DNA of 39,563 nt from Flavobacteriaceae bacterium (GCA_023260435.1 JALQVG010000073.1:1-39563); one strand, 5' to 3'. Counted from the first letter of the stretch, positions 14,718-24,419 are shown. Program-made: numbers and translations. Notes: generated from the sequence alone by a model not told the origin.

Positions 14718-16216
14718 GGGACCAGATTAGGCGTGGTTAGTAGGCGTTCAAAAAACTTAATCCCGTAAGCTACCTGACCTAAGGTGATGTTTTCATTGGG
14801 ACTGTGTTGGTTGTTGTCTGCATTGACTAAGGGGACAATGTATGCGGGAATTTTAAGCGCGTTCACAAAGGGAGCAATAGGGACAGTACCTCCCATAGTT
14901 CTGATTTGAACGACTGGCTCACCATACCAAGATTCCATCTGCGATTTAAGTGTTTGACCAAATGGCAAGCTCAAATCAGTGCGGAATGCATCGGTGACAC
15001 CCCCTTCTGTAATGGAGACAATTTTGGCAAATCGCTCGCGTTCTTGCGCGCTGGGGACGTGATCTAGCAAGGTGTATCCCTGTTTTTTGATGTGCTCCTT
15101 AACCAACTGCTTCAGCCGATTACCGTCGCTTTCAACCACAAGTCTTAAATCCAAAGCAGCAGTAGCTGTTGCAGGAACCACTGTACGGGCTTGATCACCC
15201 ACCCAAGCTGACGACATGCCACGGATATTCAGTGAGGGGTATTGGAGGGATTGCTGATAAAAATCACCCACGGCATCTGGCTGGGCAAATCCCAAACTTT
15301 GGGCTATCGCCTCCGTACGGTCAGGTACGGCAGATAAGACTTGATTTACCTGATCACTGATCTCGATTCCTTGGTAATAACCCGGTATCAATACCCTACC
15401 CTGCTGGTCTTTCATAGAAGCCAATAGCTGGGCCAAAGAAAGTGCTGGATTTGGTGCAAAATTTCCGTAATGCCCAGAATGTTGTGGTACTGATGGACCG
15501 TATGTGGTCAACTCTAGGGTAGTGATGCCCCGACAACCATAAATCAAAGTAGGTGCTCCTGAGGGATGTAATGGACCGTCGTTGATCACCAAAATATCCG
15601 CTGCAAGTAATTCTTTGTAGTTGACTACGGCCTGAGCTAGAGGTGCTGAGCTTTTTTCTTCTTCAGAGTCCAGAATAACCTTGATGTTATAGGCCAGCGG
15701 AACTCCTCGTTTTGTGGTTAAATCAATCGCGTTTAAGAGCGCTACTATAGGGCCTTTATCGTCTGAGGTCGAACGACCAAACAAACGCCAATTTTCTGGA
15801 ATACTGTCGTTTAAATCAGAAAAAGGACGTTCTTTCCAGCCTGTTTGGTCGGGTGACTTCAAGACAACTTGGTACGGATTTGCCTGATTCCATTTAGCTG
15901 GATCTACGGCTTGACCGTCAAAATGCATATAGATCAAAAAAGTTTTTAATCCAGGTTTTTGAGGCAGTGCGGCAAAAAACAACGGTGCCCCTGAAGTAGG
16001 TAATACCGAGGTGTTAAAACCCCGCTCGGCAAATTCTTTCTCCAACCAAAACAAGTTGCGATTGATATCGGCTAGGTCATTGGCGTCATTGGGTAAGGCG
16101 ACAAAATCGACTATTTGATCAATGGTGTGCCTCCATTGTGATTGGAACAATGCATCGTTTTGGCTGTAGCCAATGGTAGACAGGAGTAGAAGCCCCAAAA
16201 AAAAGCCTTTTTTCAT
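14714..16216 (-). CDS. Secreted M20-family metallopeptidase
   Basis: The 500-residue protein starts with a signal peptide (MKKGFFLGLLLLSTIGYSQ), followed by an M20 zinc peptidase. Metal and catalytic motifs are IYMHFDGQAVD, GRSTSDDKGPIVALL, LDSEEEKSSAP (tandem Glu) and, near the C-terminus, HSPNENITL. An insertion between them forms the dimerisation lid. Members act as dipeptidases or aminoacylases; the substrate here is unknown, and the location should be periplasmic. I chose the ATG at 16216, at the start of the signal peptide, over 16252. It lies 39 nt downstream of pyc and converges on trpA. Confidence 0.88.
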   Translation of the reverse strand: MKKGFFLGLLLLSTIGYSQNDALFQSQWRHTIDQIVDFVALPNDANDLADINRNLFWLEKEFAERGFNTSVLPTSGAPLFFAALPQKPGLKTFLIYMHFDGQAVDPAKWNQANPYQVVLKSPDQTGWKERPFSDLNDSIPENWRLFGRSTSDDKGPIVALLNAIDLTTKRGVPLAYNIKVILDSEEEKSSAPLAQAVVNYKELLAADILVINDGPLHPSGAPTLIYGCRGITTLELTTYGPSVPQHSGHYGNFAPNPALSLAQLLASMKDQQGRVLIPGYYQGIEISDQVNQVLSAVPDRTEAIAQSLGFAQPDAVGDFYQQSLQYPSLNIRGMSSAWVGDQARTVVPATATAALDLRLVVESDGNRLKQLVKEHIKKQGYTLLDHVPSAQERERFAKIVSITEGGVTDAFRTDLSLPFGQTLKSQMESWYGEPVVQIRTMGGTVPIAPFVNALKIPAYIVPLVNADNNQHSPNENITLGQVAYGIKFFERLLTTPNLVP

Positions 16217-16255
16217 CGAGTGGAATTTACTCACCAAATTAGGTATTAGCAACGG

Positions 16256-19200
16256 CTATTCCAAACGCAAAACCAAGTCGTCTGTCTGGACTAGTTCTCC
16301 AGCTGAAAGCACTACCTCAGCGACAGATCCAGCCTCTTGAGCAGTTACCGTAGTTTCCATTTTCATCGCCTCAATCACAAAAAGGGGTTGATTGCGTTTG
16401 ACGTTTTCTCCTTGCTTCACGAGTACTTGAGACAGCAAACCTTGTAGTGGCGCCCCAACTTCTAAAAGTTGATCGGTCTGAGCCTTTCTGTTTTCCTTTT
16501 TATCTACTTTGACTCTTTTGTCTTTGACGATTAGGGTACGCAATTGTCCGTTTACTTTGAAGTATACAGGTACATTTCCATTGGCATCTGCCACACCTTT
16601 AAGCATCAATGAAACCAAAATATTTTTTCCTCGATCTAAAGGAATCATGATTTCCTCACCCGGTTCCATCCCAAAAAAGAAGTTTTTGGTGGGTAGGTTC
16701 ATCACTTTGCCAAATCGAACATAATTGGCCAGTGCATCCTCAAAAACCTTGGGATACAAACTGTAGGATAAGAAATCTGTAAACTGAAGATCTCGATCTA
16801 AACCAGGCTGAAATTTATCGAGAAACTCTGCGTAAGCTTTGTCGAAATCAATGGGTTCCATGTGCGCATTGGGCCGCTCAGTATAGGGAACTTTGTCCTT
16901 CAAGATGATTTTTTGTAAATCCTTGGGGAAGCCTCCAACAGGTTGACCCAAATCACCTTGGAATAGGGAAATCACTGAATCGGGGAAATTCATGGTGTGT
17001 CCTTTTTCCCAGACATCTTGAATGCTGTACTTGTTGCTGATCAAGTATTGAGCCATATCACCCACTACCTTGGAGCTTGGAGTTACTTTGATGATATCGC
17101 CAAACAATTGGTTCACATCGCCATACATCTGAGTGACCTCAGCAAATTTATCTTCAAGACCCAAAGCGATGGCCTGGCCTTTCAAGTTAGAGTATTGGCC
17201 GCCGGGAATTTCATGGGTATACACGGCTCCAGTTCCCGCTTTCAATCCTGACTCAAAAGGATAGTAATACTGCCTAACCGTTTCCCAATAATCGGAGTGG
17301 GCAGCCAAACTAGCTCGATTCATTTCTCGCTCTCTTGGATGAAAGCGCATCAGTTCAACCATCGAATTAAAATTCGGTTGAGAGGTCAATCCAGAAAGTC
17401 CTCCCAAGGCCACATCGATCACATCTACACCCGCCTCTATCGCCTTGAGGTACATGGCCGCTTGAGTAGATGAAGTGTCGTGGGTATGCAGGTGAATCGG
17501 AATGTTGATGGTGGACTTTAACGCGCTGATCAATTCATAAGCAGCGTACGGTTTAAGCAACCCTGCCATGTCTTTTACCCCCAATATGTGGGCCCCAGCA
17601 TTTTCGATATCCTTGGCGAGTTGCAGGTAATAGTTCAGGTCATACTTCGTTTTTGTCGGATCGAGAATATCTCCTGTGTAACACAAAGAGCCTTCAGCCA
17701 AACCTCCAGTGTGTTTGCGCACATAAGTGATGGCAGGTGCTATGGACTCCATCCAGTTTAGCGAATCGAAAATTCGATAAACATCCATACCAGTCTCCCA
17801 AGACTGTGCGACAAATTTTTCGATCAGATTGTCTGGATAGGCCTTGTAGCCTACCCCATTAGATCCTCGAAGCAACATTTGGGTTAATGTATGGGGCATA
17901 GCTTTGCGCAACAAGGCCAATCGCTCCCAGGGATCTTCCTGTAGAAATCTCATGCACACATCAAATGTTGCTCCACCCCACACTTCCATGGAGAATATTT
18001 CTGGATTGTCCAATGCATAACGCTCAGCTACTTGGAGCATATCGACCGTGCGCATACGCGTGGCCAATAAACTTTGGTGCGCATCGCGCATGGTAGTATC
18101 GGTGTAATGCACTTTAGGATCGTTGAGCAGCCACTGCGCAAATCCGTCTGGACCCAACTCAGTGAGCTTGTCTTTAGTGCCAAAAACATTTTTATGAGCT
18201 GGCATCGGAGGAATCGGCGGCTTGGAAAACACCTTACCTACTTCCACTTTCTTCACATCGGGATGACCATTGACAATGACCTCACCCAGGTAAGCAATTA
18301 GTTTATTAGCTCGATTTTTTGGGGGTTTAATGTCAAATAAAGAAGGGGTATCCTTGATGAAATTGACCGTAACTTTTCCTTGTCTAAAGGTATCGTGACT
18401 TAAAATATTGTCCAAAAAAGCCATATTGGTCTCCACACCGCGAATGCGGAACTCGGAAAGCGCCCGGCGCATTTTTCTGCAAGATCCATCTAAAGTTCTG
18501 CTGATCGCTGAAACCTTGACCAACATGGAATCAAAAAATGGAGAAATTTTAACCCCTTGATAGATACTTCCCGCATCTAATCTGATTCCCAATCCAGAGG
18601 CTGATCGATACGTAGTCACTACACCGTAGTCAGGCTTGAAATCGTTGAGCGGGTTTTCCGTAGTGATCCGGCATTGCAATGCATAACCCGTGATGACAAC
18701 AGACTCTTGACTTGGAATTTTGATCTGTTGATCACTGAGTCGATAACCACCTGCGATAAAGAGTTGGGCTTTGACCAAATCAATGTTGGTGATCATTTCT
18801 GTAACCGTATGCTCGACTTGAATCCTAGGATTTACCTCGATAAAATAGATACTTCCGTCGTCATCTACCAAGAATTCAACCGTACCTATATTGTTGTAAT
18901 CAACTGCTTTACAAATAGTCAATGCGTAGTGATACAGGGCGTCTTTAGTTTCTTGATCCAAGCCTAACGAAGGGGCAAACTCAATCACTTTCTGGTATCG
19001 CCGCTGTACGGAACAATCGCGTTCATAGAGGTGAACCATATTGCCGTGGTGGTCGGCGACTATTTGAATTTCGATGTGTTTGGGGTTTTCTACAAACTTC
19101 TCCAAGAATACTGTGTCATCGCCAAAAGCATTGGCTGATTCCCTTCTAGCTTCTGGAAACCCTTTGATCAACTCTTGTTCTGTACGGATGACGCGCATTC

Positions 19201-19705
19201 CTCTTCCACCTCCACCTGAAGCAGCTTTAAGCATCAGTGGGTAACCTATTTTTTGGGCTTCTTCAAGCGCAATTTCAATAGAATCCAGAGCAGCCTCACT
19301 ACTGCGTATGATGGGAATATTGTTTTGAACAGCTACTGTTTTGGCTGTTATTTTATCTCCTAAGGCTTTGAGCACAGACACCTTGGGTCCGACAAAAATC
19401 AATCCATTATCCGCACACTTTTGAGCAAAAGTGGCGTTTTCAGACAAAAATCCATACCCTGGGTGTATCGCATCAACACCGTTATCCAAAGCTACTTGGA
19501 TAATTAAGTCGATATCCAAATAGGGCTTTAACGGTTCGTTGTTTTCGCCGATTTGATAGCTTTCATCCGCCTTATACCTGTGAAGAGAATACCTGTCCTC
19601 GTAGGTATAGATACCGACAGTTTTTATTCCGATTTCAACGCATGCACGAAAAATTCTGATGGCGATTTCACCTCTATTGGCGATAAGTACTTTCTTGATT
19701 TCCAC
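16256..19705 (-). CDS. pyc: Pyruvate carboxylase, single-chain
   Basis: The 1149-residue biotin enzyme makes oxaloacetate from pyruvate, bicarbonate and ATP. Domains run in the usual order: biotin carboxylase (about 1-450, with KAASGGGGRGMR and EVNPRIQVEHTVTE), carboxyltransferase (about 530-830, with TTMRDAHQSLLATRMRT and GVKDMAGLLKPY), the allosteric/tetramer domain, and a C-terminal biotinyl domain with EAMKMETTV, whose Lys1115 is the biotin site. Translation starts at GTG (19705-19703); no ATG lies nearby in frame. Its promoter is at 19751-19782. The biotin ligase birA lies 6 kb away in the same window. Confidence 0.97.
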   Translation of the reverse strand: MEIKKVLIANRGEIAIRIFRACVEIGIKTVGIYTYEDRYSLHRYKADESYQIGENNEPLKPYLDIDLIIQVALDNGVDAIHPGYGFLSENATFAQKCADNGLIFVGPKVSVLKALGDKITAKTVAVQNNIPIIRSSEAALDSIEIALEEAQKIGYPLMLKAASGGGGRGMRVIRTEQELIKGFPEARRESANAFGDDTVFLEKFVENPKHIEIQIVADHHGNMVHLYERDCSVQRRYQKVIEFAPSLGLDQETKDALYHYALTICKAVDYNNIGTVEFLVDDDGSIYFIEVNPRIQVEHTVTEMITNIDLVKAQLFIAGGYRLSDQQIKIPSQESVVITGYALQCRITTENPLNDFKPDYGVVTTYRSASGLGIRLDAGSIYQGVKISPFFDSMLVKVSAISRTLDGSCRKMRRALSEFRIRGVETNMAFLDNILSHDTFRQGKVTVNFIKDTPSLFDIKPPKNRANKLIAYLGEVIVNGHPDVKKVEVGKVFSKPPIPPMPAHKNVFGTKDKLTELGPDGFAQWLLNDPKVHYTDTTMRDAHQSLLATRMRTVDMLQVAERYALDNPEIFSMEVWGGATFDVCMRFLQEDPWERLALLRKAMPHTLTQMLLRGSNGVGYKAYPDNLIEKFVAQSWETGMDVYRIFDSLNWMESIAPAITYVRKHTGGLAEGSLCYTGDILDPTKTKYDLNYYLQLAKDIENAGAHILGVKDMAGLLKPYAAYELISALKSTINIPIHLHTHDTSSTQAAMYLKAIEAGVDVIDVALGGLSGLTSQPNFNSMVELMRFHPREREMNRASLAAHSDYWETVRQYYYPFESGLKAGTGAVYTHEIPGGQYSNLKGQAIALGLEDKFAEVTQMYGDVNQLFGDIIKVTPSSKVVGDMAQYLISNKYSIQDVWEKGHTMNFPDSVISLFQGDLGQPVGGFPKDLQKIILKDKVPYTERPNAHMEPIDFDKAYAEFLDKFQPGLDRDLQFTDFLSYSLYPKVFEDALANYVRFGKVMNLPTKNFFFGMEPGEEIMIPLDRGKNILVSLMLKGVADANGNVPVYFKVNGQLRTLIVKDKRVKVDKKENRKAQTDQLLEVGAPLQGLLSQVLVKQGENVKRNQPLFVIEAMKMETTVTAQEAGSVAEVVLSAGELVQTDDLVLRLE

Positions 19706-19892
19706 AGACAGGAGATTTTACAGGGTGTTTTATCAGCAAAACCCCCTGGGCAAAAATAAAGGACAATGTAACCTTGACCAAATAAGATCCTTTAAAAAAC
19801 AAAGAGATTTCTCGTGAATTTGTGATAAATCAAAAGTATTATCTCCAGAAAACACAAAAAGTAATTAATTGTGTTGCAGAAATATCAATGAC
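19706..19892. other. 187-nt intergenic region between yaaA and pyc
   Basis: It holds the pyc promoter (19751-19782) and, nearer yaaA, a perfect seven-base inverted repeat, AACACAA (19851-19857) and TTGTGTT (19869-19875), with an 11-nt AT-rich loop. The repeat could form a weak hairpin at the end of the yaaA transcript, but no clear T-run follows. I see no gene here. Confidence 0.5.
19751..19782 (-). promoter_or_regulatory. Promoter of pyc
   Basis: On the minus strand a TTTG -33 element (19782-19779), a 20-nt spacer and TATTTTTG (19758-19751) match the Bacteroidota consensus. Transcription should start at about 19746, leaving a 5' leader of roughly 40 nt before the GTG start. Confidence 0.7.
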
Positions 19893-20654
19893 TCAACGTA
19901 CAAATACTGGATGCATTGGATCCTGGGACATCGACTCACTCCATCGATAACCCTCGGACTGAAAACCACAGACATCGGTCAAACTTTGGGCATTTGACTC
20001 TACTAAGTACCGAACCATTAACCCCCGTGCTTTTTTAGCAAAAAATGAAATCACTTTCAACTGCCCTTTGCTGTCATCAAGAAAAATAGGGTGAACCACA
20101 GGTCCGGTAAACACAGAGAAATCAACAGCAGCGCTGTATTCTTGGCTAGCTAAATTAACCAACAACTCGTCGGGCTTGATTTGATGGCGCAAAAAATCAG
20201 TGACTGGTTTTTTCCAGAACTGCACCAAGTTAGGTTTAGTGCCTACAGGTAATTTGGTCCCCATCTCCAAACGATATGGTTGAATGCCATCAAACGGTTT
20301 TAAAACACCATACAATCCCGAAAGGATAAACCCTTGGTCGTTTAAATCGCTTAAAAGATTTTCTGAAAGCGTACCCGCATCTAGACCTTGGTATACATCG
20401 CCCGTAAAAGCCAAAACTGCAGGACGTAGAACCTCTGAATCGGGATCCGCACTAAAAGCCTGATTTCTCTGATAATTTAATTCGGATAACGATGTAGATA
20501 TCCCCATCAACGCACCCAAACCTGCGGGTTTCTTTTTCTTTAAAACCGACATTACCCGTGCTGCCTTATCTGAAAAAACAGGGGTACTTAGGGGAATATT
20601 TGGGTGGTTAGTTGTAAAATCCAACGACTTGGCAGGAGAAATCAAAAACTTCAT
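19893..20654 (-). CDS. yaaA: Peroxide stress protein YaaA (DUF328/UPF0246)
   Basis: The 253-residue protein begins MKFLISPAKSLDF, the family hallmark, and carries LSGLYGVLKPFDGIQPYRLEMGTKLP and VNLASQEYSAAVDF further on. In Escherichia coli YaaA lowers free intracellular iron under hydrogen peroxide stress and binds DNA (known). Length is normal. It lies 39 nt downstream of the rluD-type gene on the same strand, with a TAnnTTTG box between them that may give it a separate start. It is cytoplasmic, with no signal peptide. Confidence 0.93.
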   Translation of the reverse strand: MKFLISPAKSLDFTTNHPNIPLSTPVFSDKAARVMSVLKKKKPAGLGALMGISTSLSELNYQRNQAFSADPDSEVLRPAVLAFTGDVYQGLDAGTLSENLLSDLNDQGFILSGLYGVLKPFDGIQPYRLEMGTKLPVGTKPNLVQFWKKPVTDFLRHQIKPDELLVNLASQEYSAAVDFSVFTGPVVHPIFLDDSKGQLKVISFFAKKARGLMVRYLVESNAQSLTDVCGFQSEGYRWSESMSQDPMHPVFVR

Positions 20655-20670
20655 GGCGTATGGTTTTACG

Positions 20671-20678
20671 CAAAATTA
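20671..20678 (-). promoter_or_regulatory. -7 promoter box before yaaA
   Basis: On the minus strand TAATTTTG (20678-20671) matches TAnnTTTG and ends 16 nt before the yaaA ATG. No TTG is seen at the proper distance, so only half the promoter is supported. Confidence 0.35.
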
Positions 20679-20693
20679 AGTGATTTTATCGAC

Positions 20694-21728
20694 TTAGTCT
20701 ATCCTTTGGTTGTGGGTATAATTGCGCCACTTATGGATGCAATCACTCATATCTTGAGGTATCGGGGATTCAAAAAAACATCGTTCACCTGTTCTGGGAT
20801 GAATAAACCCAAGAGTTTGAGCGTGTAATGCTTGTCTGGGCAACACCTTAAAGGCATTTTCTACAAATTGCTTGTACTTGGTAAATGTGGTCCCTTTAAG
20901 GATCTGATGTCCACCGTACCGCTCATCGTTAAACAGTGGATGACCTATGTGTTTGAAGTGCGCCCTGATTTGGTGCGTTCTTCCGGTTTCTAGCCGGCAA
21001 GAAACCAGGGTAATATACCCCAATCGTTCAACAACCTGATAATGAGTCACCGCCTCTTTGCCATAGGCTCCATCTGGAAAAACATCCATTTGCAACCTGT
21101 TTTTGAGCGATCTACCGATATGTCCCGTGATGGTGCCTTGTTCTTGATCCAGGGTGCCCCAAACTAAGGCGATGTATTGGCGCTCAGAGGTTTTGTCAGC
21201 AAACTGTTTGGAGAGATGCACCATGGCATGGTCATTTTTGGCTACCACCAACAAACCAGATGTGTCCTTGTCGATGCGGTGCACCAGACCAGGACGATCG
21301 TCGGAATTCACAGGCCACTGTGCGCTGTGGTGCAGTAGCGCGTTGATCAAAGTACCTGAATAATTGCCGTGCCCTGGATGCACGACCATACCTGCAGGTT
21401 TGTTCACCACCATAAGGTCTGCATCTTCGTAGACAATGTCTAAGGGAATATCTTCCGCAACGAGTAAATTTTCATGGGGAGGATGGGTGAACATGACTTG
21501 TATTTCATCATGTGGCTTTACCTTGTAATTGGATTTCACAGGTACCCCATTGGCCCAAATCATGTCTTCTTTGGCTGCTTGCTGAATTTTATTTCTCGTA
21601 GCTTTTTCGATTAAGTTCATCAAAAACTTATCGATTCTCAAGGGATTTTGACCTGCTGACACCAAAAAATGATGGTGTTGATGCAAAACATCATCCTCTT
21701 CTGGCTCTTCCCAGTGTGGATCTATCAT
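20694..21728 (-). CDS. rluD: RluD-family 23S rRNA pseudouridine synthase
   Basis: The 344-residue enzyme has an N-terminal S4 RNA-binding domain (about 20-85, NPLRIDKFLMNLIEKATRNKIQ), then the RluA/RluC/RluD catalytic domain. The catalytic Asp is in VHRIDKDTSGLLVVAKN. Other motifs are VVNKPAGMVVHPGHGN and ETGRTHQIRAHFKHIGHPLFND. The S4 domain favours RluC or RluD; the position of the gene after a PASTA protein is common for rluD in this phylum. The ATG overlaps the PASTA stop (TAATG). Confidence 0.9.
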   Translation of the reverse strand: MIDPHWEEPEEDDVLHQHHHFLVSAGQNPLRIDKFLMNLIEKATRNKIQQAAKEDMIWANGVPVKSNYKVKPHDEIQVMFTHPPHENLLVAEDIPLDIVYEDADLMVVNKPAGMVVHPGHGNYSGTLINALLHHSAQWPVNSDDRPGLVHRIDKDTSGLLVVAKNDHAMVHLSKQFADKTSERQYIALVWGTLDQEQGTITGHIGRSLKNRLQMDVFPDGAYGKEAVTHYQVVERLGYITLVSCRLETGRTHQIRAHFKHIGHPLFNDERYGGHQILKGTTFTKYKQFVENAFKVLPRQALHAQTLGFIHPRTGERCFFESPIPQDMSDCIHKWRNYTHNQRID

Positions 21729-22291
21729 TACTCTTCTAGGGGTTTGTTTCCATTGCCAACCACCAGGGTGAGTGAGGACATTTGGGGTATTTTTTGACCA
21801 GATTTAAGCGTTCTTCCTTGGTAACGCACTTCGTATACCATATCTGTTCCCAAGGCATCGATGTATTCGATCTGACCTACTTTAAATCCCGCAGCCGTTA
21901 ATCGTGATGTCGCGTTGCGCAAGGTGACTTGTACCACCAGGGGAACAGCTACTTCAGAATAGCCCGCAGCATTCATATTTAAATAGATTTTTCGCTTTTC
22001 CTTTACCGAGGCACCAGCCACAGGAAATTGTTCGATGACACTATAGGGAGGAAGGTTTGGATTGTATTTGGTAGAATCGACCACTGCATAGCGCAGATCC
22101 AACTCAGTCAATGCCTCAATGGCGGGCTCCAAAGCCATACCCGAAAGATCTGGGACGGTGATCTTTTGATCGTGATGGGTATCGTATTTGAGCCATTGCA
22201 TCAAAATAAATGTCAGAACCACCAATAAACCGGCCGCGCGAACAGCCCATTTAAAAAATCCAAGATCGGTAAGCCAACGAATGATCTTCAT
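21728..22291 (-). CDS. Membrane-anchored PASTA-domain protein
   Basis: The 187-residue protein has an N-terminal transmembrane segment (about 13-33, WAVRAAGLLVVLTFILMQWL) and two PASTA repeats. The first includes VPDLSGMALEPAIEALTELDL, and the second starts near VPLVVQVTLRNATSRLTAAG. PASTA domains bind peptidoglycan fragments in Gram-positive kinases and PBPs; here there is no kinase or transpeptidase domain. I infer a periplasmic cell-wall-associated factor. I chose the ATG at 22291, giving MKIIRWLTDLG. It is divergent from ddl, another cell-wall gene, and coupled to rluD. Confidence 0.82.
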   Translation of the reverse strand: MKIIRWLTDLGFFKWAVRAAGLLVVLTFILMQWLKYDTHHDQKITVPDLSGMALEPAIEALTELDLRYAVVDSTKYNPNLPPYSVIEQFPVAGASVKEKRKIYLNMNAAGYSEVAVPLVVQVTLRNATSRLTAAGFKVGQIEYIDALGTDMVYEVRYQGRTLKSGQKIPQMSSLTLVVGNGNKPLEE

Positions 22292-22309
22292 CCTACATAC
22301 AATTTGCGG

Positions 22310-22317
22310 CAAAGATA
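22310..22317 (-). promoter_or_regulatory. -7 promoter box of the PASTA-rluD operon
   Basis: On the minus strand TATCTTTG (22317-22310) is an exact TAnnTTTG match 18 nt before the PASTA ATG. No clear -33 element is visible. It sits in the 89-nt divergent region shared with ddl. Confidence 0.5.
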
Positions 22318-22380
22318 TAAAACCTTTGCCTTGTGCCTTTTATTATTCCATTTCAGTTATTTTTATGGCAAATTTCTGTT

Positions 22381-23355
22381 ATGAAGAAAAATATCGCCGT
22401 GGTAATGGGTGGATACACCAGCGAATACTCCATTTCGTTGATCAGCGGTTCTGTGGTGGTCAAGCACCTCGACAAAAACAAATACGATGTATATCCGGTG
22501 ATTGTGGAACAAGACAGCTGGAAGGTTGTTTTGGGACAAGCTGAATTTCCCATAGACAAAACAGACTTTTCAGCCGTGATTCACGGCAAAAAAACAACAT
22601 TTGACTGCGTGTTTAACGCCATACATGGAAGTCCTGGCGAAGATGGATTATTGCAAGGATATTTGCAGATGATCGGAGTTCCCCAAACAGCCTGTGATCC
22701 TTATCAAGCAGCTTTAACCTACAACAAGCGGGATCTATTGGCCATCACTAAAACCATGGGGATTCCTTGCGCTGCGTCGTATATGCTCAATCAAGGAGAT
22801 CCGATCGATGTGGCAGCCATTGAACAAGCGGTAGGTTTTCCTTGTTTTGTCAAGGCCAACAAATCGGGTTCTAGCTTTGGAATCACCAAAGTATACCAAA
22901 AGGAGGATTTACCCAAAGCTATAGAAATCGCCTATCAAGAGGACAATGAGGTGCTCATTGAGGCTGCGTTGGTCGGCACTGAGGTATCTGTTGGCGTCAT
23001 TAAATACCAAGGCGAAACAAAGGTGCTACCCATCACGGAGATCATATCGGAAAATGATTTTTTCGACTATGAAGCGAAATACTTAGGCAAATCCCAAGAG
23101 ATCACTCCTGCACGTATTTCTGATGTGCAACAAAAAAATGTAACCTCCATTGCGGCTAAACTATACGATCGACTGAAATTGAAGGGATTTACCCGTTCAG
23201 AGTTTATTTTTGTGGGAGATATTCCTCATTTATTAGAAGTGAACACCACCCCGGGGATGACCGAGCAATCCCTCTTGCCCATGCAAGCCGAAGCGGCCGG
23301 AATTTCTTTGGAAGCGTTGTTTGACAGCGCGATAGAAAATGCCCTTAATCCATAA
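22381..23355 (+). CDS. ddl: D-alanine--D-alanine ligase
   Basis: The 324-residue ATP-grasp enzyme joins two D-alanines for peptidoglycan precursor synthesis. Motifs are VVMGGYTSEYSISLISG at the N-terminus, NAIHGSPGEDGLLQG, VKANKSGSSFGITKV, and the metal-binding LLEVNTTPGMTEQSLLP. I chose the ATG at 22381 (MKKNIAVVMGG); the upstream in-frame ATG at 22333 would add a non-conserved hydrophobic tail. The gene is followed after 8 nt by coaD. The divergent neighbour is the PASTA gene. Confidence 0.96.
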   Translation: MKKNIAVVMGGYTSEYSISLISGSVVVKHLDKNKYDVYPVIVEQDSWKVVLGQAEFPIDKTDFSAVIHGKKTTFDCVFNAIHGSPGEDGLLQGYLQMIGVPQTACDPYQAALTYNKRDLLAITKTMGIPCAASYMLNQGDPIDVAAIEQAVGFPCFVKANKSGSSFGITKVYQKEDLPKAIEIAYQEDNEVLIEAALVGTEVSVGVIKYQGETKVLPITEIISENDFFDYEAKYLGKSQEITPARISDVQQKNVTSIAAKLYDRLKLKGFTRSEFIFVGDIPHLLEVNTTPGMTEQSLLPMQAEAAGISLEALFDSAIENALNP

Positions 23356-23363
23356 ACCCACTC

Positions 23364-23831
23364 ATGAAAAAACGCACCGCTATTTTTCCAGGATCATTTG
23401 ATCCACTCACCCTGGGGCATGTAGACGTTATTCAGCGAGCGCTCCCGCTTTTTGACCACTTGGTCATTGCTATTGGGGTAAATTCCGACAAACACTATAT
23501 GTACTCGCTGGAAGAGCGAAAAAAAATCATCCAAGATACTTTTAGGGGAGTAGAGCACATTGAAGTGGTTCATTACGAGGGCCTAACCGTAGACTTTTGC
23601 CACAAAATAGGGGCTCAATTTATTTTGAGAGGTTTGCGCAACCCGGCAGACTTTGAGTTTGAAAAAGCTATAGCCCACACAAACAGAGCGCTTTCAGATA
23701 TAGAAACGGTATTTTTGTTGACCGCTTCAGCTACTTCGTTTATCAGCTCATCGATTGTGCGCGATGTGATCAGAAACCAAGGAGATTACAGCAAATTGGT
23801 TCCTTCGACAGTGATGCAATTCACCAAATAA
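23364..23831 (+). CDS. coaD: Phosphopantetheine adenylyltransferase
   Basis: The 155-residue nucleotidyltransferase makes dephospho-CoA from 4'-phosphopantetheine and ATP. The N-terminal GSFDPLTLGHVDVI carries the (T/H)xGH signature, here TLGH, and the C-terminal SFISSSIVRDVI is the second ATP-binding motif. Length is typical. It is the second gene after ddl. Its TAA is directly followed by the opposing stop of the NUDIX gene, with no spacer. Confidence 0.96.
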   Translation: MKKRTAIFPGSFDPLTLGHVDVIQRALPLFDHLVIAIGVNSDKHYMYSLEERKKIIQDTFRGVEHIEVVHYEGLTVDFCHKIGAQFILRGLRNPADFEFEKAIAHTNRALSDIETVFLLTASATSFISSSIVRDVIRNQGDYSKLVPSTVMQFTK

Positions 23832-24419
23832 TCAGTCTCCGAAAAGTATGCGGATGTTCGTGTAGGATTTGGTTAGTGCTTTGGTGATTTGCTCTGGATT
23901 TTTCCACTTTACTTTTTCAATCCCCTCATCGGCTTGAGGCGATAAAGGCCCTGAATAGCTGGTGCGCATGGCATACCAAAACACCTCTTTCAAACGATAT
24001 TTATCTTTACGCTTAAAAACGTGGTAAGTGGTCAATAACTGGTTTTCAATTTTTAACTCCTTAACGCCAGTCTCCTCAGCGACCTCCCTTAGAGCGCACA
24101 CTTCAAGAGATTCGCCCTTTTCTAGCCTGCCTTTGGGCAAATCCCATTTATTGTTTCTGTAAATAAAAAGCACTTCGCCTTGCTTGTTGGTCACTACCCC
24201 ACCAGCAGCCACTTCTCTTTTAATGCTTTTGCAGAATTTATTCAGTATTTCTGAATGATTGGGGTGATAGATATAAGCCTTCTTGATTTTACCTTCCATA
24301 AGTAAATCAATCGCCTCGTTAATCGCCTCTGGATTCAACAAAAAGTACTTGTTGTTGTTGATTTCAGACAGTTTATTTGTCAGAATGAGCGGAGCTTCAT
24401 TCACAAAAACTTTATACAT
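23832..24419 (-). CDS. NUDIX hydrolase
   Basis: The 195-residue protein has a perfect Nudix box, GRLEKGESLEVCALREVAEETGV (residues near 115-137; Gly, Glu and the REVAEETG helix that binds Mg2+). About 75 N-terminal residues precede the domain and are of unknown function. The substrate cannot be inferred; members hydrolyse nucleoside diphosphate derivatives. The ATG at 24419 is only 8 nt from the divergent pyrE ATG, so the promoters of the two genes must overlap each other's coding sequence. Confidence 0.88.
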   Translation of the reverse strand: MYKVFVNEAPLILTNKLSEINNNKYFLLNPEAINEAIDLLMEGKIKKAYIYHPNHSEILNKFCKSIKREVAAGGVVTNKQGEVLFIYRNNKWDLPKGRLEKGESLEVCALREVAEETGVKELKIENQLLTTYHVFKRKDKYRLKEVFWYAMRTSYSGPLSPQADEGIEKVKWKNPEQITKALTKSYTNIRILFGD

